Shown piece after piece: positions 1-6,012 of a DNA stretch of 6,166 nucleotides; position 1 is the first letter of the stretch, and each line of letters begins with the position of its first letter. This DNA is from DASZIT01 sp036489495 (lineage in GTDB: Bacteria; Actinomycetota; Acidimicrobiia; Acidimicrobiales; RAAP-2). The stretch lies in assembly GCA_036489495.1 (NCBI GenBank), contig DASXFR010000007.1, positions 1 through 6,166 on the forward strand, given 5' to 3'. Both the position numbers and the translations under genes were made by a program. The notes beneath the pieces are model-generated. The model ran no database searches and was not told where the DNA came from. It saw nothing but the letters and a program-made list of their open reading frames with translations.

Positions 1-1
1 G

Positions 2-301
2 AACGTCTACAGCGTGGAGCTGGAGAACGTGCTGGCCGCCGCCCCCGGGGTCTTCGAGGTGGCGGTGGTCGGAGTGCCCGACGAGATGATGGGCGAGAAG
101 GTCGGGGCGGTAGTGGTGCCGACCCCGGGGACCACCTTCGACCCCGATGCGTTCCTGGCCTACGCCCGGGCCCATCTGGCCGATTTCAAGGTCCCCCAGT
201 ACCTGGTGGCCCGGCCCGAACTGTTGCCCCGCAACCCGGGCGGGAAGGTGCTCAAACCGGTGCTCCGGAAGGAGACCGAGTGGGGCAAGCCGATTCGCTG
301 A
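2..301 (+). CDS. Acyl-CoA synthetase (AMP-binding, ANL superfamily), C-terminal 99 residues, 5' truncated
   Basis: This is the C-terminal lid domain of an enzyme that activates a carboxylic acid to its CoA thioester through an acyl-adenylate. The gene enters from the left edge in frame 2, and its first visible residues read NVYSVELENVL. That matches the ANL A8 hinge motif (usually GGENIYP-x-E-x-E), so translation does not begin at the GTG at 14. The end of the protein carries the A10 motif LPRNPGGKVLK, whose first lysine (codon 245-247) aligns with the catalytic lysine of the adenylation step. The segment AVVGVPDEMMGEKVGAVVV is the typical strand-turn-strand of this domain. The stop is TGA at 299-301. 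The substrate pocket lies outside the window, so chain length and substrate class are unknown. The family call is firm. A benzoate- or long-chain-type ligase cannot be told apart here. Confidence 0.93.
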   Translation, partial: NVYSVELENVLAAAPGVFEVAVVGVPDEMMGEKVGAVVVPTPGTTFDPDAFLAYARAHLADFKVPQYLVARPELLPRNPGGKVLKPVLRKETEWGKPIR

Positions 302-382
302 CGCCCGGGTTTCCCTCTAAGAGTCAAGTAAGAGGCCAGAACGTCCGATAGTTCCTGAGCGAAGCCAGCCGGGAAGCGGACG

Positions 383-2482
383 ATGACCCTCGTACAGGAC
401 TACCAGACATTCGGCGAGCAGCCCGAGGAGCCCCGACGGTTCTCGAATCGCCTGGTCGACTTCGCCTCCGCCCACCTCGGGCGTCCCCGTCCCGTCGAGG
501 TCCCGGACCTGTTCCCGGTCGAGCTTCCCGGAAACGAGCTGCGCGCCCCACTGCCGGCGGCCGGCCACTCGCTGGACATCGGTTCGGATGTCGAGGCGTC
601 GATCCGCCTGGCCCACCCGTTGATCCGGTCCCGGCACGCCCGGGTCGGCCGGTCGGCCTCCGGCCAACTGTGGATCGAGGACAAGCACGCCGTCGACGGC
701 ACCCACGTGAACGGGCAGCGGTTGCGGGGCCGGAGCGACCTGGTCGTCGGCGACATCATCCAGGTCGGACCGTTCAGCGCCCGCATCGGACGCCATTCCC
801 TCGAAGCGCTGGTCCAGGTTCCCGGGGTCGACATCTCCGTCATCGGCGCCTCGGTCGAAGTTCGGGGGCGGCGCCGCAGTGTCCGCCGGCTCCTCGATGA
901 CGTGTCCCTCACCCTCCGGCCGGCCAGCCTCACCGCCATTGCCGGCCCCAGCGGCTCGGGGAAGACCACCCTGATGCGGCTGCTCTCCGGACAGATGGAA
1001 GCCAGCCACGGCTCGGTGGTCTACGACGGGGTCGACCTGGCCGCCTGCCGGAAGAGCCAGGCGCCGCTGATGGGGTTCGTTCCCCAGGACGACATCGTCC
1101 ACTCCGACCTGACCGTGGCCGAAACCCTCGGCTACCAGGCCCGGCTCCGGCTGGGCAAGGAGGCATCCCCCGAGCACCGCCAGGCCCGCATCGACCGGGC
1201 GATCTCGCTGGTCGGGCTGGGGGATCAGCGCCACCAGATCATCAAGACGCTGAGCGGCGGGCAACGCAAGCGGGTGTCGATCGCCTCCGAGTTGTTGAGC
1301 GAGCCCAAGGTCCTGTTCCTCGACGAGCCGACGTCGGGGCTCGATCCCGGGCTCGACAAGCAGATCATGCTGCTGCTCCGCCTGCTCGCCGACCAGGGTC
1401 GCACCGTCGTCCTCGCCACCCACTCCCTGGCCCATGTCGACGTCTGCGACACGCTGGCGCTGCTGGGCCCGGGCGGCCATGTGATCTACACCGGCAAGCC
1501 CGACGAGGCCCCGGCCTGGTTCGGGGTGCACTCCCTGGGCGACACCTTCTCGTTGGTGGAAACCCCGGAGGCGGCCGCCGAGGCCGCCACCCGGGTCACC
1601 GACTCGGGGCAGGTTCCGGTGGTGGAGACGGCGGTGCCGGACGGCTCCGGGGTCGAGGACACCAAAGCCACCTTCGGCTCGCCTGAGTGGCGACGGATGA
1701 TCCGCCATCAGGGCAGCATCTTCGCCGAGCGCTACTGCCGACTGCTCAGCCGGGACCGGACCGCCATCGCCTTCAGCCTGCTCCAGGGGGTAGCGGTGGC
1801 CTTGCTCACCGCCCTGGTGGCAGCCAAGCCGATGGTGTGGAACCTGAAGGGCGCCGCCCCGTTGTTCGTCTTCGGCTGTTCGGCGGTGTGGTTCGGGATG
1901 CTCAACTCCGTGCGGGAGCTGGTGAAGGAACGGACCATCTGGCGACGGGAGCAGCTGGTCGGCGGGAACACCGCCGCCTACCTGACCTCCAAGCTCGGGG
2001 TGCTGGGGGCGCTCGGCGCCTTTCAGACGGTGACCTCGCTGGCGGTCCTGGCCATGACCATCGGCCTCCCCGGCTCCGGCGGGCTCATCCCGTCGTTCGT
2101 CACCATCGGGATCACCCTGTTCCTGGCCAACCTCACCGGCATGGCCATCGGCCTGCTGGTGTCGTCGCTGGCCTCCAGCACCGACCGGGCGATGAGCATC
2201 GTCCCCTATCTGTTGATCTCCCAGCTGGTCCTGTGCGGCGTGCTGTTCCCGCTGCGCAACCTGGGGTTCATCTCCTGGTTCGTCCCCGCCCGCTGGGCGG
2301 TCTCCGCCCTCGGGGGCATCGCCGGATTGTCGGGTAACACCGCCCAGACCGGCGGCTTCTACCCCCATTCGATGGTGGGCATCCTCGGGGGCTGGGCCAT
2401 GTTGCTGGTGCTGGCGGTCGTCGGGGTGGCGACCACCGCCCGAGTCCTCGACCGTCAGGCGGCCAGCTGGAGCGTGGGCTGA
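383..2482 (+). CDS. FHA domain-containing ABC transporter, fused ATPase and ABC-2 type permease (ABCG/Rv1747-like half-transporter)
   Basis: This 699-residue inner-membrane protein probably moves a lipid or other hydrophobic compound using ATP. The order is: about 60 Pro/acid-rich residues; an FHA domain at about 63-135 (IGSD 66-69, SRH 83-85, GTHVNG 106-111); an ATPase domain at about 152-380; a linker at 390-435; and a permease at about 437-690. The ATPase has Walker A GPSGSGKT 188-195, Q-loop Q235, signature LSGGQ 290-294, Walker B ending at D314 with catalytic E315, D-loop SGLD 318-321 and H-loop H347. All catalytic residues are present. Six hydrophobic helices fall near 460-481, 490-508, 535-560, 570-596, 605-625 and 665-685. 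The NBD-before-TMD order is that of ABCG/White half-transporters, so a dimer is expected. Mycobacterial Rv1747 has the same architecture but two FHA domains and about 865 residues. Here there is only one FHA, and the usual GR arginine is Ser68. The ATG at 383 follows GGGAAGCGGA (371-380), a modest ribosome site. The FHA implies binding of phosphothreonine and kinase control. The cargo is unknown. Confidence 0.93.
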   Translation: MTLVQDYQTFGEQPEEPRRFSNRLVDFASAHLGRPRPVEVPDLFPVELPGNELRAPLPAAGHSLDIGSDVEASIRLAHPLIRSRHARVGRSASGQLWIEDKHAVDGTHVNGQRLRGRSDLVVGDIIQVGPFSARIGRHSLEALVQVPGVDISVIGASVEVRGRRRSVRRLLDDVSLTLRPASLTAIAGPSGSGKTTLMRLLSGQMEASHGSVVYDGVDLAACRKSQAPLMGFVPQDDIVHSDLTVAETLGYQARLRLGKEASPEHRQARIDRAISLVGLGDQRHQIIKTLSGGQRKRVSIASELLSEPKVLFLDEPTSGLDPGLDKQIMLLLRLLADQGRTVVLATHSLAHVDVCDTLALLGPGGHVIYTGKPDEAPAWFGVHSLGDTFSLVETPEAAAEAATRVTDSGQVPVVETAVPDGSGVEDTKATFGSPEWRRMIRHQGSIFAERYCRLLSRDRTAIAFSLLQGVAVALLTALVAAKPMVWNLKGAAPLFVFGCSAVWFGMLNSVRELVKERTIWRREQLVGGNTAAYLTSKLGVLGALGAFQTVTSLAVLAMTIGLPGSGGLIPSFVTIGITLFLANLTGMAIGLLVSSLASSTDRAMSIVPYLLISQLVLCGVLFPLRNLGFISWFVPARWAVSALGGIAGLSGNTAQTGGFYPHSMVGILGGWAMLLVLAVVGVATTARVLDRQAASWSVG

Positions 2483-2489
2483 CCCTCGG

Positions 2490-3068
2490 TTACTGGGACT
2501 CGAGAAACCAGGCCGGCAGCGGCTCGCATCCCTCGTCGAGCTCGACCCCGCAGGCGTTGAGGGCGAAGGCCACCAGGTGGTACTGACCGATCAGGATGGT
2601 GGTCTCGATCAGCTGGGCCTGGTCGTAGGTCTCGGCCAGCACCGCCCAGGTGTCGTCGCCGAGGGTGGCGGTGTCGTGGAGCTCATCGACGGCGCGGAGG
2701 AGGGCGGCGTCGTGGTCCGTCCAGCCGTCGGCGTCCGGGCCGTGGAGCACCCGGTCGATGGCCGACTGGTCGATGCCTTCCCCCCGGGCGATGAGCACGT
2801 GGTGGCTCCACTCGTAGGAGGTCGCGCACCTCGCCGCCGTCCGCAGGATCAGCAACTCCCGATCCCGGGCCGGCAGGGTGCCCCCGGCCAGCAGGTAGCC
2901 ACCGAACGGCAGCCACTTCCGGAACAGCCGAGGGTTACGGGCCAGGGTCGGGAACAGATTGAGGTCCCCGAGCACGTGACCGGTGCCGATGCCGCCGTCG
3001 AGGATGGCCTTGATCTCGTCGGAGCGCTCCTCGGGGGGAAGCGGGGGGATGCGGGGACCGGGGGTCAT
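2490..3068 (-). CDS. Carboxymuconolactone decarboxylase (CMD/AhpD-fold) family protein
   Basis: This is a 192-residue, probably cytosolic, all-helical protein of the CMD superfamily. The core segment, GTLPARDRELLILRTAAR (63-80), is followed by C81, Y85-E86-W87 and H89-H90, the YEWxxH active-site signature of CMD-like proteins. Only one cysteine is present at this site: the position that would complete an AhpD CxxC pair is Ser84. An AhpD-type disulfide peroxidase reductase is therefore unlikely. Members with this motif are annotated as CMD family, and true gamma-carboxymuconolactone decarboxylation is not implied. The ATG at 3068-3066 overlaps the TGA of the upstream SDR gene (ATGA), and no clear Shine-Dalgarno site precedes it, so it is probably translated by coupling. 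Its stop lies 7 bp from the stop of the convergent transporter gene. The open frame continues far upstream of 3068, but that part is antisense or out of frame to the SDR gene. The exact reaction is unknown. It probably serves the same pathway as the SDR. Confidence 0.88.
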   Translation of the reverse strand: MTPGPRIPPLPPEERSDEIKAILDGGIGTGHVLGDLNLFPTLARNPRLFRKWLPFGGYLLAGGTLPARDRELLILRTAARCATSYEWSHHVLIARGEGIDQSAIDRVLHGPDADGWTDHDAALLRAVDELHDTATLGDDTWAVLAETYDQAQLIETTILIGQYHLVAFALNACGVELDEGCEPLPAWFLESQ

Positions 3069-3919
3069 GCCCGTGGCCCGATGGTCAGGCCGCCGTCGAC
3101 GATCAGGCTCTGACCGGTGATGTAGGCGGCCTCGTCGGAAAGGAGGAACAAGGAGGCGTAGGCGACTTCCCACGCCGTCCCCTGGCGGCGAGCCGGGATC
3201 CTCACCCGGGCCCGCCCCGGATTGGCCGCCGACGCCGATCGCCCGAGGGCGGTGTCCATCAAACCCGGGAGGACCAGGTTGGTGCGCACCTTCGGTGCCC
3301 CCTCGATGGCCGACTGCCGGCACAACGACTCGAGGGCCGCCTTCGACGCCCCGTAGACCGGATAGGGGAGGACCTCCCGGGAGGCCACCGAGCCGATCAT
3401 CACGATCGACCCGCCGCCGGCCATCGCCGCCAGCCCGAGCTTGCACCCCAGGAACTGGGAGCGGACGTTGACGGCCATCACATGGTCCCACTGCTTCACG
3501 GTGGTGCCGGCCAGCAGAAAGCCGGCTCCGATCCCGACGTTGAGCACCAACCCGTCGATGCCCCCCAACGCCTTCTGGGTGGCGGCGATGATGGCGGCCA
3601 CGTCGGCTTCTTCGGCGGCGTCGCCGGTCTGCACCGTCACATCGGCGCCTGCTTGGCGGACCAGCTCGGCGGTCTCCTCCGCGCTGGCCGGGTCGATGTC
3701 GGCCACCGCGATGGAGGCGCCCTCCCGGGCGAACAGCACCGCCATCGCCCGGCCGTTGCCCACCGGCGGATCGTCGAGGCCCTCGCTGCGCTGGCCGGCC
3801 CCCATGATCAGGATGCGTCGACCGGCCAACCGGTTCCGCCCGATCGCGGTGCCCTGGGACTCGGCGGACAGCGGAGGCGTCTTGGTGTCCGAGCCGTGCA
3901 CTTTCTCTTCGACAGCCAT
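3065..3919 (-). CDS. SDR family NAD(P)-dependent oxidoreductase
   Basis: This 284-residue Rossmann-fold dehydrogenase/reductase probably interconverts a hydroxyl and a keto group. After a polar N-terminal tail (1-30) the nucleotide loop reads MGAGQ (39-43), an insert of about ten residues, then GNGRA (54-58), longer than the standard TGxxxGxG. D74 at the end of the second strand favours NAD(H) over NADP(H). D100 fits the adenine-binding aspartate, NVG 127-129 the NNAG motif and N151 the helix-4 asparagine. The catalytic residues are S177, Y189 and K193 (YGASK). PG 218-219 and ITGQSLIVDGG (267-277) complete the classical SDR pattern. I chose the ATG at 3919-3917 because the minus strand has GAGGGGGA nine bases before it. 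An in-frame ATG at 3997 would add 26 Arg-rich residues, leave almost no divergent spacer and lacks family-like sequence. The gene is first in a two-gene operon with the CMD gene. The substrate is unknown; an acyl-CoA or alicyclic alcohol is plausible from the neighbours. Confidence 0.92.
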   Translation of the reverse strand: MAVEEKVHGSDTKTPPLSAESQGTAIGRNRLAGRRILIMGAGQRSEGLDDPPVGNGRAMAVLFAREGASIAVADIDPASAEETAELVRQAGADVTVQTGDAAEEADVAAIIAATQKALGGIDGLVLNVGIGAGFLLAGTTVKQWDHVMAVNVRSQFLGCKLGLAAMAGGGSIVMIGSVASREVLPYPVYGASKAALESLCRQSAIEGAPKVRTNLVLPGLMDTALGRSASAANPGRARVRIPARRQGTAWEVAYASLFLLSDEAAYITGQSLIVDGGLTIGPRA

Positions 3920-3943
3920 GTCCAAACGTCCCCCTCGTCGCCG

Positions 3944-3958
3944 ACCGTCCCTGACAGT
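3944..3958. repeat. Imperfect inverted repeat in the divergent intergenic region, possible operator
   Basis: ACCGTC-CCT-GACAGT has two 6-base arms that match in 5 of 6 positions around a 3-base spacer. It lies between the divergent SDR and acyl-CoA dehydrogenase genes and covers the candidate -10 of the SDR operon, where a dimeric repressor could act. The arms are short and imperfect, so a chance occurrence is quite possible. No regulator gene is in the window. Confidence 0.22.
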
Positions 3959-3959
3959 A
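3954..3959 (-). promoter_or_regulatory. Candidate -10 element for the SDR-CMD operon
   Basis: Read on the minus strand, 3959 to 3954 is TACTGT, a match to the TANNNT core of sigma-70-type -10 boxes. It would place the transcript start near 3947, giving a leader of about 28 nt that contains the GAGGGGGA ribosome site of the SDR gene. I see no convincing -35 box. It overlaps an imperfect inverted repeat at 3944-3958. This is inferred from sequence only. Confidence 0.3.
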
Positions 3960-3998
3960 CCTTCCACTCGGGCCAGCCACCCAGCCTCGTCGTCCAAC

Positions 3999-4004
3999 TA
4001 TGTT
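3999..4004 (+). promoter_or_regulatory. Candidate -10 element giving a leaderless mRNA for the acyl-CoA dehydrogenase
   Basis: TATGTT fits the TANNNT -10 core, and its last T lies 8 bases before the A of the ATG at 4012. Transcription would thus begin at or within one base of the start codon. No Shine-Dalgarno sequence precedes either candidate ATG (4000 or 4012). Leaderless mRNAs are common in actinobacteria and usually depend on the -10 alone. The promoter is inferred, not shown. If it is right, the ATG at 4000 lies inside the promoter and cannot be the start. Confidence 0.4.
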
Positions 4005-4011
4005 CTTGGGC

Positions 4012-5208
4012 ATGGCCGACGAACACACCCTGGTGGATGACCGGATCACCCAGCTGCTGGAGGAGATGGACCCCCGCCAGGCCCCCGTCGAAAAGTTCCG
4101 AGGTCGCCAGTACGACCTGGGTCTGGCCTGGGTGTCCTTCCCCGAGGGCTGGGGCGGCCTGGGACTGGCTCCGGGGGTCCAGCGGGAGATCGACCGGCGG
4201 TTGGCCGCGGCCGGGGCCACCCCCAACGGCGCCCGGGAATTCTTCGGGCTGACCATGGCCGGTCCGACCATGGTCACCCACGGATCCGACGAGCTGCGTA
4301 CCCGGCTGCTGCGCCCGACCTTCACCGGCGAGGAGGCCTGGTGCCAGCTGTTCAGCGAGCCGGGCGCCGGCTCCGACCTGGCCGGTCTGGCCACCCGGGC
4401 CGTCCGCGACGGCGACGAGTGGGTGATCACCGGCCAGAAGGTCTGGAACACCCTGGCCCACATCGCCGATCGGGGGATGCTGGTGACCCGCACCGATCCC
4501 GACGTGCCCAAGCACAAGGGTCTGACCTATTTCGCCCTGGACATGCACGCGCCGGGGGTGGAGGTGCGCCCGCTCCGGCAGATGACCGGTGAGGCCGAGT
4601 TCAACGAGGTGTACCTCACTGAGGTCCGGGTCCCCGACGCTGATCGGATCGGGGATGTCGGCGAGGGTTGGCGGGTGGCGATGACCACCCTGTCCAACGA
4701 GCGGACCACCATCGGCGGGGGCGGCGGGGCGCCACCTCGGGGGTCGGGATCGATCGCCGAAGCCGTGCGTATTTGGCAGGACCAGCCGAGCCGGCAGAAC
4801 CCGGTGGACCGGGACCGGCTGATGCGATTGTGGATCGAGGCCGAGGCGCTGCGGTTCACCAACATGCGGGCCAGCCAGAACCGGAAGGCGGGCAACCCGG
4901 GGCCGGAGGGTTCGATCGCCAAACTGATGTTCACCGAGGTGAACAAACGGATCTGCGAACTCTGTATCGACCTGCTCGGCCCCAGTGGCCTGATCGACTA
5001 CGACTACACCATGCGGCGTTCCGAGGGGCTGGGGCTGGTCGGACCGGCCGGCTCGTCCCGGAAGATGTTCCTCCGCTCCCGAGCCAACTCCATCGAGGGC
5101 GGCACCTCGGAGATCCAGCGGAACATCCTCGGCGAGCGCATCCTCGGGCTGCCTGGTGACATCCGCTCCGACAAGGCGATGGCCTGGTCCGAGGTTCCGA
5201 GGAATTGA
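4012..5208 (+). CDS. Acyl-CoA dehydrogenase (FAD-dependent, FadE-like)
   Basis: This 398-residue cytosolic flavoenzyme would introduce the alpha,beta double bond into an acyl-CoA and pass electrons to an ETF. The N-terminal helical domain (about 1-108) contains FPEGWGGLGL (43-52). The middle beta domain has LFSEPGAGSDLAGLATRA (113-130), the acyl-CoA dehydrogenase signature, and WVITGQKVWNTLAH (137-150), the flavin-contacting stretch. The C-terminal helical domain ends with SIEGGTSEIQRNILGERILG (360-379). E362 aligns with the catalytic base of medium-chain acyl-CoA dehydrogenase (Glu376, YEGT). A Gly/Pro-rich loop (235-246) separates the middle and C-terminal domains. Length is normal for the family. 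I prefer the ATG at 4012 over 4000 because a -10-like TATGTT spans the earlier ATG. The stop TGA overlaps the TTG start of the thioesterase gene, so the two probably form an operon. Substrate range cannot be read. A branched, steroid side-chain or ring-type acyl-CoA is as possible as a straight chain. Confidence 0.94.
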   Translation: MADEHTLVDDRITQLLEEMDPRQAPVEKFRGRQYDLGLAWVSFPEGWGGLGLAPGVQREIDRRLAAAGATPNGAREFFGLTMAGPTMVTHGSDELRTRLLRPTFTGEEAWCQLFSEPGAGSDLAGLATRAVRDGDEWVITGQKVWNTLAHIADRGMLVTRTDPDVPKHKGLTYFALDMHAPGVEVRPLRQMTGEAEFNEVYLTEVRVPDADRIGDVGEGWRVAMTTLSNERTTIGGGGGAPPRGSGSIAEAVRIWQDQPSRQNPVDRDRLMRLWIEAEALRFTNMRASQNRKAGNPGPEGSIAKLMFTEVNKRICELCIDLLGPSGLIDYDYTMRRSEGLGLVGPAGSSRKMFLRSRANSIEGGTSEIQRNILGERILGLPGDIRSDKAMAWSEVPRN

Positions 5209-6011
5209 CCGACGCCCGACACTTCTTGGGTATCGAGCCGATCGGGGACGACCTCCACTGGCGGCTTCGGGTCGTCCCCGAGCTCACCACCCCGGGGAAT
5301 TTCCTGTTCGGGGGGTGCGGCTTGGCCGCTGCGGTGGTCGCCCTCGAAGAGGCCTCGGGTCTCCCCACCATCTGGGCGACCGCCCAGTACCTCTCCTACG
5401 CCCCCACCGATGCGGTGGTCGATCTCACCGTCACCCTGGCCGCGGTCGGGAAGCGGGTCACCCAAGGCCGGGTGGTGGCCAACGTCGGTGACCGGGAGAT
5501 CCTGACCGTCAACGGTGCGGTCGGGACCGCCGGCTCGATGGGCTTCGGCGGGGTGTGGGTCACCCCACCCGAGGTGCCGCCCCCCGACGACTGCCCGCCC
5601 CGCCGGTTGCCGTTCCCCACCGCCTCCATCTTCGACCGGGTCGAGACCCGACTGGCCAAGGGACTGTCCTTCGAAGAGTTGTCGGCCGGGCCTCGTGAGC
5701 CGTTCGACGCCAACAGCGCGCTCTGGGCCCGAGTCCCCGGGCATCTCGAGCCGTCGGCGGCCACCCTGGCCATCTTCGGTGACTATGTGACCGGCGGGCT
5801 GTCCCAGGCCATCGGTCGTCAGGTGATGTCCCGCAGCCTCGACAACACCCTGCGGGTCGTCAGTCTCGAGCCGACCGAGTGGGTCCTCTGCGACATCCAT
5901 ATCCAGGCTCTGGCCGGGGGCTTCGGCCAAGGCATCGGCTACCTGTGGTCGGAGACCGGATCGCTGCTGGCCACCGCCAGTCAGTCGATGAGCGTGCGCC
6001 TCTGGGACTGA
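5205..6011 (+). CDS. Acyl-CoA thioesterase, TesB-like double-hotdog family protein
   Basis: This 268-residue protein probably hydrolyses an acyl-CoA to free acid and CoA in the cytosol. The first hotdog half (about 1-115) has HFLGIEP (6-12) and the helix stretch FLFGGCGLAAAVVALEEA (33-50). The second half (about 185-268) has SLDNTLRVV (211-219), EWVLCDIHIQ (225-234) and ASQSMSVRLWD (258-268). These align by eye with SLDH, EWLLY and the VQEG-x-x-R end of E. coli TesB. D213 and Q260 then correspond to TesB Asp204 and Gln278, while the position of Thr228 appears to be Q234. The start is TTG at 5205, whose last two bases belong to the TGA of the dehydrogenase (TTGA overlap). GAGG at 5191-5194 could be the ribosome site, with a second GAGGA too close at 5199. 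No later start would keep the conserved HFLG block. Co-translation with the dehydrogenase implies a shared substrate. The fold call is strong; thioesterase activity is inferred. Confidence 0.85.
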   Translation: MTDARHFLGIEPIGDDLHWRLRVVPELTTPGNFLFGGCGLAAAVVALEEASGLPTIWATAQYLSYAPTDAVVDLTVTLAAVGKRVTQGRVVANVGDREILTVNGAVGTAGSMGFGGVWVTPPEVPPPDDCPPRRLPFPTASIFDRVETRLAKGLSFEELSAGPREPFDANSALWARVPGHLEPSAATLAIFGDYVTGGLSQAIGRQVMSRSLDNTLRVVSLEPTEWVLCDIHIQALAGGFGQGIGYLWSETGSLLATASQSMSVRLWD

Positions 6012-6012
6012 C

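Noticed and set aside
315..336. Short inverted repeat CCTCT...AGAGG after the synthetase stop, as a terminator
   Set aside because: The stem is only 5 bp with a 12-base loop and no T-run, so it is too weak to call.
347..352. GATAGT as a -10 box for the transporter gene
   Set aside because: It is correctly spaced to give a leader of about 24 nt, but it matches the consensus in only 4 of 6 bases and there is no -35 box. The gene may also be read through from the synthetase.
317..2368. A 683-codon open frame on the minus strand, fully opposite the transporter gene
   Set aside because: Its translation is a low-complexity mix of Gly, Asp, Gln, Arg and Pro without any recognisable domain. Such antisense frames arise from strong GC bias at third codon positions. 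The plus-strand protein has every ABC motif intact.
2483..2520. A bidirectional terminator between the convergent transporter and CMD genes
   Set aside because: Only 7 bp separate the stop codons, and I found only 4-bp stems in the surrounding bases.
3920..3997. 26-residue N-terminal extension of the SDR protein
   Set aside because: The ATG at 3919 has a good ribosome site (GAGGGGGA) nine bases upstream. The extension is Arg/Gly-rich and would remove the divergent promoter space.
3069..4517. Upstream extension of the CMD open frame on the minus strand, to 675 residues in total
   Set aside because: The added part is Arg/Ser/Gly-rich, overlaps the SDR gene in another frame and lies antisense to the dehydrogenase gene. 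Homology-like sequence begins only at the ATG at 3068.
4717..4746. Glycine-rich run in the dehydrogenase as a possible repeat expansion or frameshift
   Set aside because: The frame stays intact, and I recall Gly-rich loops after the NER motif in other acyl-CoA dehydrogenases of this type, so it looks like a family trait.
4668..5159. Plus-strand and minus-strand frames of 140-300 codons overlapping the dehydrogenase and thioesterase genes
   Set aside because: They are shadows of the real genes in other frames, with no motifs and skewed Arg/Gly/Pro composition.
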